This document shows positions 18,369 to 27,021 of a stretch of 64,000 nt of DNA, piece after piece. The stretch spans positions 620,001-684,000 of the forward strand of contig NZ_JAFIBI010000001.1 in the NCBI RefSeq assembly GCF_017832975.1, written 5' to 3'. A model generated the notes under the pieces. It did no database searches. It was not told where the DNA came from and worked only from the letters and a program-made list of their open reading frames with translations. A program made the translations under genes and the position numbers. This stretch comes from Arthrobacter sp. PvP023. GTDB taxonomy: Bacteria > Actinomycetota > Actinomycetes > Actinomycetales > Micrococcaceae. Within the stretch, counting starts at the first letter, position 1. The number at the start of each line of letters is the position of its first letter.

Positions 18369-18692
18369 ATGGAAACCGAATACGCAACAGTCACGGGACA
18401 TGATGTCACCACCATCACCTGTGTCTGCGGTAACACCGTCAGCGACGAGGGGCTGATCCAGGCCAACTCCGAAGGCATGCCCGTGCACCTTGGCGAGGGA
18501 ACTCCCGTGCCTGCCGGACTGGCCGAGTGGCCCGGGGACGAGGACCTCTACACGCTGTGCCCGGCATGCGGGCGGGTCTACCATGACACCGTCATCGAAG
18601 AGACCGGAACCGCGCCCGTGGCTTTCACCGTGGACGTTGCGGCCGCCCCGATAGCCGAAGCGATCCGCTTGCACTGGGAACTGGACACCTGA
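18369..18692 (+). CDS. Small protein with a four-cysteine zinc-ribbon-like pattern
   Basis: A 107-residue protein I cannot assign to a named family. CVCGNTV near residue 20 and CPACGRVYHD near residue 60 form two Cys pairs that could bind zinc. It starts 28 bases after the ligase gene, on the same strand, and may be co-transcribed. No membrane segment or signal peptide is visible. Confidence 0.7.
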   Translation: METEYATVTGHDVTTITCVCGNTVSDEGLIQANSEGMPVHLGEGTPVPAGLAEWPGDEDLYTLCPACGRVYHDTVIEETGTAPVAFTVDVAAAPIAEAIRLHWELDT

Positions 18693-18728
18693 CGTTCGGC
18701 GCGGCAGGCCGTCGTAGCTTCGCGCTGG

Positions 18729-19937
18729 TCAGATCTGCTTAAGCGCCTGCTCCAGGTCACGGATGAGGTCGTCAACATCCTCGAGTCCTACCGACAGGCG
18801 GACCACGCCGTCGCTCAGCCCGATGGCGGCCCGGCCTTCCGGCCCCATGGCGCGGTGCGTCGTGGTGGCCGGGTGGGTGATGAGCGTCTTGGCATCGCCG
18901 AGGTTGTTGGAAATGTCGATGATCCGCAGCGCGTCCAGCAGCGCAAAGGCTGCTTCCTTCGCCGTGCGGCCCGCCGACGGCAAGAGCTCCAGCGTGAGTA
19001 CGGTACCGCCGGCCTTCATCTGCTTGGCCGCCAGCTCATACTGCGGGTGGGACTTCAGCAGCGGGTACTTGACCCAGCTGACCGCCGGCTGGTCTTCCAG
19101 CCATTCGGCCAGGCGAAGCGCGGAGGCCGAGGAATGGTTGACGCGCAGCGCCATGGTTTCCAGGCCCTTCGTCAGCACCCAGGCGTTGAAGGCGGACAGC
19201 GCGGGCCCCGTGTGGCGCATCAGCTGCTTGACCGGGCCTTCGATGAACTCCTTGGTGCCCAGGATGGCACCGCCGAGAACCCGCCCCTGGCCGTCGATGT
19301 GCTTGGTGCCGGAGTAGACCACCACATCCGCGCCGAGCTCCCCGCAGCGCTGCAGCAGGGGAGTGGCAAAGACATTGTCGACGACGACGGTCGCCCCTGC
19401 CGCGTGTGCCAGTTCGCTGACCGCGGCGATGTCCACGATTTCCTGCATGGGGTTCGACGGCGACTCAAAGAAGACCGCCGTCGTGGGCTCCGAAAGGGCG
19501 GCGCGCCACTGCTCCAGGTCCGGGCCGTCCACGAACACCGTTTCCACGCCCCACCGAGGCAGGATCTCGTTCAAAATCACAAAGCAGGAGCCGAACAGCG
19601 AGCGGGCGGCAACCACCCGGTCACCGGCAGCCAGCAGGGCGCCCAGTGCCGTGAAGACGGCGGACATGCCGGACGCCGTCGCAAAGCACGCCTCGGTGCC
19701 CTCGAGCAGCCGGAGCCGTTCCTGGAAGGTGGCCACGGAGGGGTTGCCGTACCGGGAGTACACAAACCGTTCGTCCTCGCCGGTGAATGCGCGCTCGGCG
19801 GCTGCCGCGGATTCGTAGACGAACCCTGAGTTGAGGAAGATCGGCTCGGCGGTCTCCTGGAAATTGGTGCGGTCAAGACCGCCGCGGACAGCCTGGGTGT
19901 CGGGGCTCCAGCCGGCGGCGTCGGGATTGAAGGTCAC
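18729..19937 (-). CDS. metZ: O-succinylhomoserine sulfhydrylase
   Basis: A 402-residue PLP enzyme of the Cys/Met metabolism family. The PLP lysine lies in VVYSGTKHIDGQGRVLGG, and the N-terminal AVRGGLDRTNFQETAEPIFL matches MetZ. It makes homocysteine directly from activated homoserine and sulfide, feeding methionine synthesis. The GTG start (19937) follows the rhodanese stop codon with no gap, so translation is coupled. MetB/MetY are the alternatives; the overall pattern fits MetZ best. Confidence 0.9.
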   Translation of the reverse strand: MTFNPDAAGWSPDTQAVRGGLDRTNFQETAEPIFLNSGFVYESAAAAERAFTGEDERFVYSRYGNPSVATFQERLRLLEGTEACFATASGMSAVFTALGALLAAGDRVVAARSLFGSCFVILNEILPRWGVETVFVDGPDLEQWRAALSEPTTAVFFESPSNPMQEIVDIAAVSELAHAAGATVVVDNVFATPLLQRCGELGADVVVYSGTKHIDGQGRVLGGAILGTKEFIEGPVKQLMRHTGPALSAFNAWVLTKGLETMALRVNHSSASALRLAEWLEDQPAVSWVKYPLLKSHPQYELAAKQMKAGGTVLTLELLPSAGRTAKEAAFALLDALRIIDISNNLGDAKTLITHPATTTHRAMGPEGRAAIGLSDGVVRLSVGLEDVDDLIRDLEQALKQI

Positions 19938-20348
19938 TTAGTTCTTTCCGAGGTTGGTGGGCAGGCCGCGGTTCTTCCAGCCGTTGACGGTGCGTTCGCC
20001 GAAACGGTCCGGTTCGCCTTCAAAGCCTTCGAGGACGTTGTAGGCGGTGAACCCGGCCCGCGTGGCGGCTATGGCGGCGGCGACGGACCGTACGCCGGAA
20101 CGGCAGAGGAACACCAGTTCGACGCCGGAATCCTCTGGGGCCTGCTGCTTCAGCTGGTCGACAAAGTCCGGGTTGGGGATGCCGCCGGGGAAGGTCCACT
20201 GGATGAAGAGGGGATCGTTGTCCGTGGCTTTGGTGTCCGGGATGCCGATGTGCGCCCACTCGCCCTCGGTCCGGACATCCACCAGGACGGCGCCCTGTTC
20301 CAGTTTGGCCCAGGCGTCCTGCGGGCTCAGGTCTCCGGCGTAGCTCAT
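19938..20348 (-). CDS. Rhodanese-like sulfurtransferase linked to metZ
   Basis: A 136-residue single-domain rhodanese with the active-site cysteine in VFLCRSGVRSV (about residue 80) and the N-terminal VLVDVRTEGEW motif. A conserved C-terminal segment (FGERTVNGWKNRGLP) is typical of rhodaneses encoded beside metZ. It probably carries sulfane sulfur to or from the methionine pathway. Its start overlaps the stop of the DUF1737 gene by four bases. Confidence 0.88.
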   Translation of the reverse strand: MSYAGDLSPQDAWAKLEQGAVLVDVRTEGEWAHIGIPDTKATDNDPLFIQWTFPGGIPNPDFVDQLKQQAPEDSGVELVFLCRSGVRSVAAAIAATRAGFTAYNVLEGFEGEPDRFGERTVNGWKNRGLPTNLGKN

Positions 20349-20683
20349 GCGTGGCCCTCGAAGCCTTCGCCCGGGAAGTCGGCGTCGAACTCAAGTTCGT
20401 CCACTGCGGTTGCCACTGCAGCGTCGGAGCTGGCGACGGCCTCGGGCAGGATCACGGCCTGGGCCACGATCACGGTGGTGCCGTTGAAGGTTGCCGCCGG
20501 GCTCCCGTGCAGGACATAGCCGTCGGCCAGCGCCGCGGAGATGCGCTCGCAGAACGAGCGGTCGTCGGGGCCGGTGATTAGCCGGTAGGCCAGCCGTTCC
20601 TGCGGCAGTGCCCGGGCCGGTTGTTCCTGGCCGGCGGCAGCCGGTTCGGCTGCCGGGGCCAGCGGTGCGGGTGCGTCGGACAC
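20345..20683 (-). CDS. DUF1737 domain protein
   Basis: A 112-residue protein. The middle part, LAYRLITGPDDRSFCERISA followed by ALADGYVLHGSPAATFNG, is a DUF1737 domain of about 50 residues, preceded by an Ala/Pro-rich stretch. GTG 20683 is preferred because AGGAG lies nine bases upstream; the frame stays open further but runs into promoter sequence. It heads the DUF1737-rhodanese-metZ operon. No function is known. Confidence 0.75.
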   Translation of the reverse strand: MSDAPAPLAPAAEPAAAGQEQPARALPQERLAYRLITGPDDRSFCERISAALADGYVLHGSPAATFNGTTVIVAQAVILPEAVASSDAAVATAVDELEFDADFPGEGFEGHA

Positions 20684-21007
20684 GACGGATCTCCTTCTCT
20701 CACGCTTGCAACTCGAATATCGATATGCCGAGTATTCACCTGAGGCACCCCGCCGTGGAAGGAGGGTTGCCGACCGGCCAGTCAGGGCTTGGCACCGGTT
20801 CTCATTACTCCCCAAAAACGTAACACTTACGACGGCGGCCCGCACCGCCGTCGTCGTCATCTTCCGTAACGGGAGCGCCCGCACCGCGGCCGCGCACCGG
20901 CGCCGCATCCGCCCCTGCGCGACCCCCGACTGCAGTTACAAAAGACCCCGCCGGGAGGATAATGACGGGAGATGAACCGCTGTAACGCCGGATGAAATCA
21001 GGCAGCC
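20684..21007. other. 324-base divergent intergenic region
   Basis: It separates the metZ operon from the flavin-monooxygenase operon and must hold promoters for both. It contains a 10-base palindrome ATATCGATAT at 20717-20726 in an AT-richer patch near the DUF1737 start, and a perfect 10-base-arm hairpin at 20829-20854 (ACGACGGCGG). I see no gene and no known riboswitch in it. Confidence 0.6.
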
Positions 21008-22336
21008 GTGAATGAATCGAATCGGAATACAGTCAGTCCCATGCTGCACTTCGGTTGGTTTGTGGGTCACGGTTTCGGTGTCCAGGGCTGGGGCACGCCC
21101 GGCTACGGCATCGGGTACGACTGGAAAAAACCCGCCCTGTACCAGCACGCCGTGCGGGAATTCGAGCGGGCCGGGCTGGACCTTTTCATCATCGAGGACT
21201 CCCTCACGGTGCCGGACACCTACGGCGGGAGCGCCGAGGTGTCGCTGGCGCAGGCATCCTTCGCACCCAAGCACGATCCGCTGGCCCTGGTGCCCTACCT
21301 GCTCTCCGTCACGGAACACCTGGGCATTGTTCCCACGGTGAGTGCGTCGTTCTATCCGCCGTTCACGGCGGCACGGCTGCTGGCCACCCTGCAGCATTTC
21401 TCCAACGGCCAGGTGGGCTGGAACGTGGTGACCTCCGGCAGCGACCTTGCCGCGCAGAACTACGGCCTGGACCAGCAGATCGAGCACGACCTCCGCTACG
21501 AGAAAGCGGAGGAATTCGTGGACGTGGTGCGCAAGCTCTGGCGCAGCTGGGAGCCGGACGCCATTGTGGAGGACGCGGACGCAGGCATCTTCGCGGACCA
21601 CACGAAGGTCCACCCGATCAACCACGACGGCGAGTTCTTCAAGGTCCGTGGACCGCTGAACACCGCACCGATGCCCGAGGAACCGGTGCTGGTGCAGGCC
21701 GGGGCGTCACCGCGGGGCAAGGCCTTCGCGGGCGCCAACACGGATGTCGCGATTGCCCTGGCCAGGGGTGCGGACGGCATGAAGGCCTACCGTGATTCGA
21801 TCCGGGCCGAGGCAGCCGCGGCAGGGCGGAACCCCGACGACGTCAAGGTGCTGTATGTCCTCAAGCCCGCCGTGGTGGGCTCCCGCGCCGAAGCGGACGA
21901 GCTCCGGGAGCAGCGCCGCCAGCTGAAGCGGCGCGACATCGACAGCCAGCTGAACTCCATCTCCTACCTCTCCGTGATCGACTTCAAACAGTTCGACCTT
22001 GACGCCCCGCTCCCCGAGCTCACCACGAACAGCAACCAGGGCACCCTGGACCATTTCGCCAAGGCGGGTCCTCCCGGGTCCACTCTGCGCCAGCTCCTGC
22101 AGGCCCGCAGCGGCGGCGCAGGGGACAGCATCATCGGCACGGCCGAGGAGATTGCCGACTACCTCGAAGAAACCGGTGTCCAGGTGGGCGGGGACGGCTT
22201 CCTGTTCTCAGGTTTCGTTGACCCGGCCACCGTTCACGGCGTGCTGGACCGGCTGGCCCCGGTGCTGCGGCGCCGCGGGCTGCTCCGGACAAGCTATGGC
22301 GACGGCGGCTTCCGCCGGAACCTGCTGGACTTCTAG
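21008..22336 (+). CDS. LLM-class flavin-dependent monooxygenase (NtaA/SnaA/DszA type)
   Basis: A 442-residue luciferase-like monooxygenase. The segment QVGWNVVTSGSDLAAQNYG is the hallmark of the NtaA/SnaA/DszA subgroup, whose members use reduced FMN to attack aminopolycarboxylates or organosulfur compounds. ASFYPPFTAARLLATLQHFS and EPVLVQAGASPRGKAFA are also typical. GTG 21008 is the first start; ATG 21041 is possible. The following lyase-like gene starts four bases after the stop. With a cysteine-synthase-like gene third in the operon, oxidation of an organosulfur compound is a reasonable guess. Confidence 0.88.
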   Translation: MNESNRNTVSPMLHFGWFVGHGFGVQGWGTPGYGIGYDWKKPALYQHAVREFERAGLDLFIIEDSLTVPDTYGGSAEVSLAQASFAPKHDPLALVPYLLSVTEHLGIVPTVSASFYPPFTAARLLATLQHFSNGQVGWNVVTSGSDLAAQNYGLDQQIEHDLRYEKAEEFVDVVRKLWRSWEPDAIVEDADAGIFADHTKVHPINHDGEFFKVRGPLNTAPMPEEPVLVQAGASPRGKAFAGANTDVAIALARGADGMKAYRDSIRAEAAAAGRNPDDVKVLYVLKPAVVGSRAEADELREQRRQLKRRDIDSQLNSISYLSVIDFKQFDLDAPLPELTTNSNQGTLDHFAKAGPPGSTLRQLLQARSGGAGDSIIGTAEEIADYLEETGVQVGGDGFLFSGFVDPATVHGVLDRLAPVLRRRGLLRTSYGDGGFRRNLLDF

Positions 22337-22340
22337 TGCC

Positions 22341-23945
22341 ATGGGCGGCGGCAGCGGAAACTTCCTGATCGGCACGGCCCACCTGCGCGCCCGGGATATC
22401 GCCGAGGCCGCGGCTGATCCGGCCGTCAAGTTCGTCCTGAGCGTGGACGCCCTGGAGCTGATCGGGCTTTCGCGCGAGGTGGTGCAGCGGGCCATCGACT
22501 CCGGCCACCGCGTCTACGGCCTCAATACCTTGCTGGGGTCCGGGCGTGACACCGCCGTGGATGAACAGGCGGTCCTCGCGTACCAGGTGCAGGTTGTGCG
22601 GTACCACAACAGCGGGGTGGGCGGGTTTCTCGGCGCCGACGAGGTCCGGGCCGTGATCCTGGCGCGGCTGGCGGGCTTCAGCCGCGGCGGCTCCGGCGTC
22701 CGGCCGGAAACAGCACGCTTCTACGCTGAGATGCTCAACCGCGGGGTGGTCCCGGCGATCCCGCGTGAAGGGTCCGTCGGTTCCGCCGACCTGACCCACC
22801 TCGCCGCTGTGGCCGCCGTCGCCATCGGGGAAGGCCAGGCGGTGGCAACGGACGGTCAGCTGCTGCCCGGCGGGCAGGCCCTGGCGGACGCCGGGCTGGC
22901 CCCGCTGGAACTCGCGCCCGGCGAAGCCCTGGCTCTGGTCAGCTCCAACTCCTATTCCATCGGCGTCGGGGCGCTGGTGCTGCGCCGCCTCCTCCGCCTC
23001 GCCGATCTCGCGGACACCGCGCTCGCGCTGTCGCTCGAGGCGACGGCAAGGCACGACGGCGGCGGCAACCTTAGCCCGTTTTCGCCGGCTGTGCAGGCGG
23101 CCAAGGCAGTTCACGGGCAGTCGGTCACGGCGGCCCATGTGCTGCGGCTCCTCGAGGGCGGGTGGCTGGAGGACCCGGAGCGGGAGGTATCCGTGCAGGA
23201 CGCGTTGTCCTTCCGCGCGGCACCCCAGACCCACGGCGCCATCCGATGGCAGGTCACGGCCCTGGAAGACGCCCTGGAGGTGGAGCTGAACGGCCGGGGC
23301 GACAACCCGCTGACCGACATCGGCTCCGGGCGGATGGTATCCGGCGGCAACTTCCAGCCCATGCAGCTGGCCCTGGCATTCGAGGCGCTGCGCCTGGGGC
23401 TTGCCCACCTCGGGATCAGCAGCGAACGCCGGATCGCCAAGCTCTACCCGCCGCAGCGTCGGATCCGCCAGCGGCATCTCGAGGCTGCCACGAACGGGTC
23501 ACCGCTGGAGCCGGAAGAGCTGCCCGGACTGCTCTGGTATTCGGCCGCCGGCCTGCTGTCCGAGCTCAAATTCCTCGCGGCGCCGGCAACACTTGGTGCG
23601 CCCACGCTGTCTGCCGATGTCGAGGACCACTCCACACTGGCGCCGCTGGCACTCCAGCAGCTGGAGCGTTCCGTCGATGCTGCCGGGAAGCTGCTCGCCA
23701 TCGAAGCGCTGACGGCGGCGTACCTGCTGGCCGGGGCGGAGGCGCGCGCGGTGCGGCCGCTGGGAAACGGGACGGCCGCCGTCGTCGACCGTCTTTCCGG
23801 CCTGCTGGCCCGGCACCTGCCGGCCGCGGCGCTCGTGGAGGAGGCGCGCGTTGAACTGGACGCCTTCCTCGGGAACGGCTTCAACAGTGCCCTGAACGGC
23901 GGCCCGGAATCCCGTGCCGCCGGCGGCACGGAAAGGCAGCGATGA
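22341..23945 (+). CDS. Aromatic amino acid lyase-like protein without the MIO triad
   Basis: A 534-residue member of the histidine/phenylalanine ammonia-lyase superfamily: VYGLNTLLGSG (residues 58-68, with the catalytic-loop Tyr59), QDALSFRAAPQTHGA and GDNPLTD are recognisable. Canonical members have Ala-Ser-Gly within GSVGASGDLAPL, which cyclises to the MIO electrophile; here residues 144-151 read GSVGSADL, one residue short and without Ala-Ser-Gly. The usual Asn-Gly-Thr is Asn-Ser-Tyr in SSNSYSIG. So ordinary ammonia elimination is doubtful. It lies between a flavin monooxygenase and a cysteine-synthase-like gene. The substrate is unknown. Confidence 0.8.
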   Translation: MGGGSGNFLIGTAHLRARDIAEAAADPAVKFVLSVDALELIGLSREVVQRAIDSGHRVYGLNTLLGSGRDTAVDEQAVLAYQVQVVRYHNSGVGGFLGADEVRAVILARLAGFSRGGSGVRPETARFYAEMLNRGVVPAIPREGSVGSADLTHLAAVAAVAIGEGQAVATDGQLLPGGQALADAGLAPLELAPGEALALVSSNSYSIGVGALVLRRLLRLADLADTALALSLEATARHDGGGNLSPFSPAVQAAKAVHGQSVTAAHVLRLLEGGWLEDPEREVSVQDALSFRAAPQTHGAIRWQVTALEDALEVELNGRGDNPLTDIGSGRMVSGGNFQPMQLALAFEALRLGLAHLGISSERRIAKLYPPQRRIRQRHLEAATNGSPLEPEELPGLLWYSAAGLLSELKFLAAPATLGAPTLSADVEDHSTLAPLALQQLERSVDAAGKLLAIEALTAAYLLAGAEARAVRPLGNGTAAVVDRLSGLLARHLPAAALVEEARVELDAFLGNGFNSALNGGPESRAAGGTERQR

Positions 23946-24976
23946 GCACCATGACAGGCAGGCACGCGGTCCGGGAGGCTGATGTTGCGGCGGACGCCGC
24001 AGCTGTCCTGGCGCAGGTGGGACACACGCCGCTGGTGCCTCTGGATCTCCTTTCCAAGGGCCTCGGCAGCACGGTGTACGTCAAGCTCGAATCGGATAAT
24101 CCGGGCGGCTCCATCAAGGACCGGACAGCATTGAGCATGGTCCGCGCGGCTGAGCGCAGCGGTGAGCTCCGGCCGGGCGCAACCATCGTGGAGAGCACCT
24201 CGGGGAACACCGGGATCGGGCTGGCGCTGATCGGTGCCCTCACCGGACACCCCGTGGTGGTGGTCACCGGGGACACCATCTCATCCGAGAAGCTCGCCGC
24301 GCTGCACCGTTACGGCGCCAGGGTGGTGGTGACGGACTGGACCGCGCCGTCGGAGTCGCCGGAGAACGCACGGGCGGTCGCGGCCCGGATCACGGCAGAA
24401 AACCCGGGCGCCTGGCGGCCCCAGCAGTTCGACAATCCGGCCAACCCGCTGGCCCATTACGAAGGGACAGCGCCGGAGATCTGGCAGCAGACGTCCGGGA
24501 AAGTGACACATTTCGTGGCGGGGATCGGGACCGGCGGCACCATCAGCGGCAACGGCCGGTACCTGAAGGAAAAGACCGGCGGCCATGTTGAGGTAATCGC
24601 CGCGGATCCTGTTGGGTCCGTGTACAGCGGTGGCCACCCCGGCGAGATCCTGGTGGACGGCGTGGGCAACTCCTGGCCGGAAGCCGAGTGGCCCAAGATC
24701 TTCGACCGCGGCATTGTGGACCGCTTCCTGCGCGTCCCCAACAACGAGGTGTACACCACGGAGCACCGGCTGCTGAATGAAGAAGGTCTGTCCGTGGGGC
24801 CCTCTTCCGGTCTTGCGGTGGCTGCAGCGCTCAGGGTCGCGCGTGCCGCGCCGCACGGGTCCGTGGTGGTGGCGATAGCTCCCGACGTCGGCAGCAACTA
24901 CCTGAGCAAGGCCTTTAATCCGGTATGGCTGGCCGACAACCACATCCATCTGGCCGCGGAATTCGTGGAGGAGTAG
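23942..24976 (+). CDS. Cysteine synthase / cystathionine beta-synthase-type PLP enzyme
   Basis: A 344-residue fold-type II PLP enzyme. PLP lysine is in NPGGSIKDRTAL (about residue 60), the phosphate loop is GTGGTISGN, and the substrate loop is ESTSGNTGIGLA. It could make cysteine from O-acetylserine or act on a related beta-substituted amino acid; the N-terminal 20 residues are not typical of CysK and the sequence leans towards the CBS-like branch. The start overlaps the lyase-like stop by four bases, so the two products are probably made together. Confidence 0.85.
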   Translation: MSTMTGRHAVREADVAADAAAVLAQVGHTPLVPLDLLSKGLGSTVYVKLESDNPGGSIKDRTALSMVRAAERSGELRPGATIVESTSGNTGIGLALIGALTGHPVVVVTGDTISSEKLAALHRYGARVVVTDWTAPSESPENARAVAARITAENPGAWRPQQFDNPANPLAHYEGTAPEIWQQTSGKVTHFVAGIGTGGTISGNGRYLKEKTGGHVEVIAADPVGSVYSGGHPGEILVDGVGNSWPEAEWPKIFDRGIVDRFLRVPNNEVYTTEHRLLNEEGLSVGPSSGLAVAAALRVARAAPHGSVVVAIAPDVGSNYLSKAFNPVWLADNHIHLAAEFVEE

Positions 24977-25142
24977 CTCGCGTACTTAGCATTACGACTC
25001 GGATACAGCTAGAGACAGGCAGACCGGTCTCGTTGTACGCTTTTGAAACGTTCGTGGTTCCCGCATCCTCGAATCAGTATGCGGTGCAGTCACGGACGGG
25101 TCCCGGGCTCAGCCGGGACCAGCACTTATAAAGGAATAACCA

Positions 25143-26270
25143 ATGTCAATGGATGAGACTTCTTTTCCAGCATTGACCGATGGAGAATCGACTGCTTTCC
25201 GGGGACCGCAGTCGATACCGCCTTCGGACGTGAGTGATCCGACGATCCGCGGACAGGCACGGGACATCATCGAGTCTGTACTGGGTGACGCCACTCCGCA
25301 GAGCGAGTGGGCACGTCAGCAGTTGCGGGACCGGATGGAATCGTACCCGGGTAATCCCGAACGCGCCCTCCTGGAGCACCTCATGGCTACACGGAGCATC
25401 ACGGACGAGCAGTCGGATGACTCCGAGGATGCCCTTCCCAGCCCGGACTTGCCGACTCCCGATGAGGACTACGGCAATACGGTGCTCTTCACCCGCCGGA
25501 GCAGGCGCCGCATCGAGGCGATCCTTGGCGACAGGATGCTCCTCACCGCGTTCCAGCCCATCCACGAACTTCCCAGCCGGAACGTCGTGGGTGTTGAGGC
25601 GCTGACGCGTTTCGTCAGTGACGACGGCGCGAGTGCAGACCACTGGTTCAATGAGGCCGCTGCCGTAGGCCTGGGACCGGATCTTGAGTTCGCCGCCCTG
25701 CAGGCCGCCCTCGTTGCCGCGGAACAGCTGCCGGCCCACGTCTACGTGGCTCTGAACCTGTCACCGGTCACCTGCCTGGACCCCCGGCTCCGTGCGTTCG
25801 TGGAGCAATCCCAACTGGCCGTGGACCGGATCGTCATTGAATTGACGGAACGGCTCGCCGAGCATGAATACGATCCCGTCGTGGCAGCGTTGGCGCCCCT
25901 TCGTTTGCGCGGACTTCGGGTGGCTGTCGACGGCGCCGGGGCGGGTTTCGGTTCGATGAGCCAGGTCACGCACCTCAGCCCGGACATCATCAAGCTCGAC
26001 CGCAGCCTCATCGCGGGAATCGACCATGCCGCGGGCCAGAAGACCCTGGGCGCGGCCATGGTGGAGTTTGCCCGGCAAATAGGCGCGGACCTGGTTGCCG
26101 AAGGAATTGAAACCCAGGCCGAGCTCACGGCGGTCATGGACCTGGGAATGGCCTACGGGCAGGGATACCTCCTTGGCCGCCCCTCGGTCCAGCCGCTCGA
26201 CTGGGCCGCCTGGCGAACCTCCTCCGATCACGAGGCCTCCATTTCAGGGTCCGCCGGCCCGGCCACTTAG
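25143..26270 (+). CDS. EAL-domain protein, probably degenerate c-di-GMP phosphodiesterase
   Basis: A 375-residue protein. The first 120 residues are acidic and unassigned; an EAL domain follows. Motifs in order: VVGVEALTRF, YVALNLSP, VIELTERL, VAVDGAGAGFG, IKLDRSLI, LVAEGIETQ and QGYLLGRP. Most catalytic residues are kept, but the metal-binding DDFG motif reads DGAG, so the second Asp is lost, which may abolish hydrolysis and leave a c-di-GMP sensor. No GGDEF domain or membrane segment is present. ATG 25143 has AAAGGA seven bases upstream. A tandem repeat array starts directly after the stop codon. Confidence 0.85.
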   Translation: MSMDETSFPALTDGESTAFRGPQSIPPSDVSDPTIRGQARDIIESVLGDATPQSEWARQQLRDRMESYPGNPERALLEHLMATRSITDEQSDDSEDALPSPDLPTPDEDYGNTVLFTRRSRRRIEAILGDRMLLTAFQPIHELPSRNVVGVEALTRFVSDDGASADHWFNEAAAVGLGPDLEFAALQAALVAAEQLPAHVYVALNLSPVTCLDPRLRAFVEQSQLAVDRIVIELTERLAEHEYDPVVAALAPLRLRGLRVAVDGAGAGFGSMSQVTHLSPDIIKLDRSLIAGIDHAAGQKTLGAAMVEFARQIGADLVAEGIETQAELTAVMDLGMAYGQGYLLGRPSVQPLDWAAWRTSSDHEASISGSAGPAT

Positions 26271-26360
26271 ACGCTCTCTCAGTTCCTGCCGGTTTTTCCG
26301 GGACGCTCTCTCAGTTGTGGCTTCCTGAGCCGGGACGCTCTCTCAGTTGTGGCTGCCTGC
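26271..26360. repeat. 32-base tandem repeat array, locus 2 (about 2.8 copies)
   Basis: Units 26271-26302, 26303-26334 and partial 26335-26360, each starting ACGCTCTCTCAGTT. The orientation is opposite to the other two arrays; read on the minus strand the first unit contains the same TGAGAGAGCGT and CGGCAGG blocks. It begins at the base after the EAL gene stop codon and lies upstream of the DinB-like gene. Confidence 0.9.
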
Positions 26361-26393
26361 AATCCTGCGCAGCACCGTTGGGCGAGGGGTGGG

Positions 26394-26399
26394 TATAGT
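26394..26399 (+). promoter_or_regulatory. Candidate -10 box for a leaderless dinB-like transcript
   Basis: TATAGT ends seven bases before the ATG at 26407 and no ribosome-binding site lies between. That spacing is typical of leaderless actinobacterial genes. No good -35 box is seen. Confidence 0.5.
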
Positions 26400-26406
26400 G
26401 CCCGCT

Positions 26407-27021
26407 ATGGATGACAAGGCAACTCTGCACCGCTACCTGCGCACGCGGCGCGCGGACCTCCTGGCCAAACTCGACGGGCTGGATGAGTACGACGCCCGGA
26501 GACCCCTGACGCCGACCGGCACCAACCTGCTGGGCCTGGTGAAGCATGTGGCCAGCGTGGAGCTCGGATACTTCGGCGAGGTCTTCGCGCGCCCGAGTCA
26601 GCGGAACTTGCCCTGGGACGCTGAGGACGCGGAACCCGACGCCGACATGTGGGCTGGTCCGGAGGAAACCCGGGAGCAGATCATTGAACTCCATCGGTTC
26701 TCCGCCGAGCACAGTGACGCCACAATTGACGCACTGCCGCTGGACGCGCCCGGCGAGGTGCCCTGGTGGCCGGAAGAACGCAGGCACGTGACCCTCCACC
26801 AGATCCTCGTACACATGTGTGTGGAAACCGCCCAGCACGTGGGCCACGCGGACATCCTCCGCGAGCTCATCGACGGTTCAGCCGGCCAGCGGCCGGGCGA
26901 CCCGAACCTGACGACGCGCACCCCCGCTGAGTGGGCTGCGCACCGCTCGCGGATCGACGCGGCTGCCCGCACGGCAGCGGATCATGTGAGAGAGCGTTTG
27001 GGTAAAACCGGCAGGATGTGA
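26407..27021 (+). CDS. DinB-like (DUF664) protein
   Basis: A 204-residue DinB/DUF664 four-helix protein (KATLHRYLRTRRADLLAKLD; LLGLVKHVASVELGYFGEVF; VTLHQILVHMCVETAQHVGH). The spaced histidines in VKHVASVE and in VHMCVETAQHVGH are the usual metal ligands; related enzymes include bacillithiol and mycothiol S-transferases. The last twelve residues (VRERLGKTGRM region) are encoded by the first unit of a tandem repeat, and the stop codon is in the second unit. It is likely leaderless from ATG 26407. Confidence 0.85.
   Translation: MDDKATLHRYLRTRRADLLAKLDGLDEYDARRPLTPTGTNLLGLVKHVASVELGYFGEVFARPSQRNLPWDAEDAEPDADMWAGPEETREQIIELHRFSAEHSDATIDALPLDAPGEVPWWPEERRHVTLHQILVHMCVETAQHVGHADILRELIDGSAGQRPGDPNLTTRTPAEWAAHRSRIDAAARTAADHVRERLGKTGRM

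Noticed and set aside
21999..22340. N-terminal extension of the lyase-like protein inside the monooxygenase gene
   Set aside because: The extra 114 residues are an out-of-frame reading of the monooxygenase; family similarity starts at ATG 22341.
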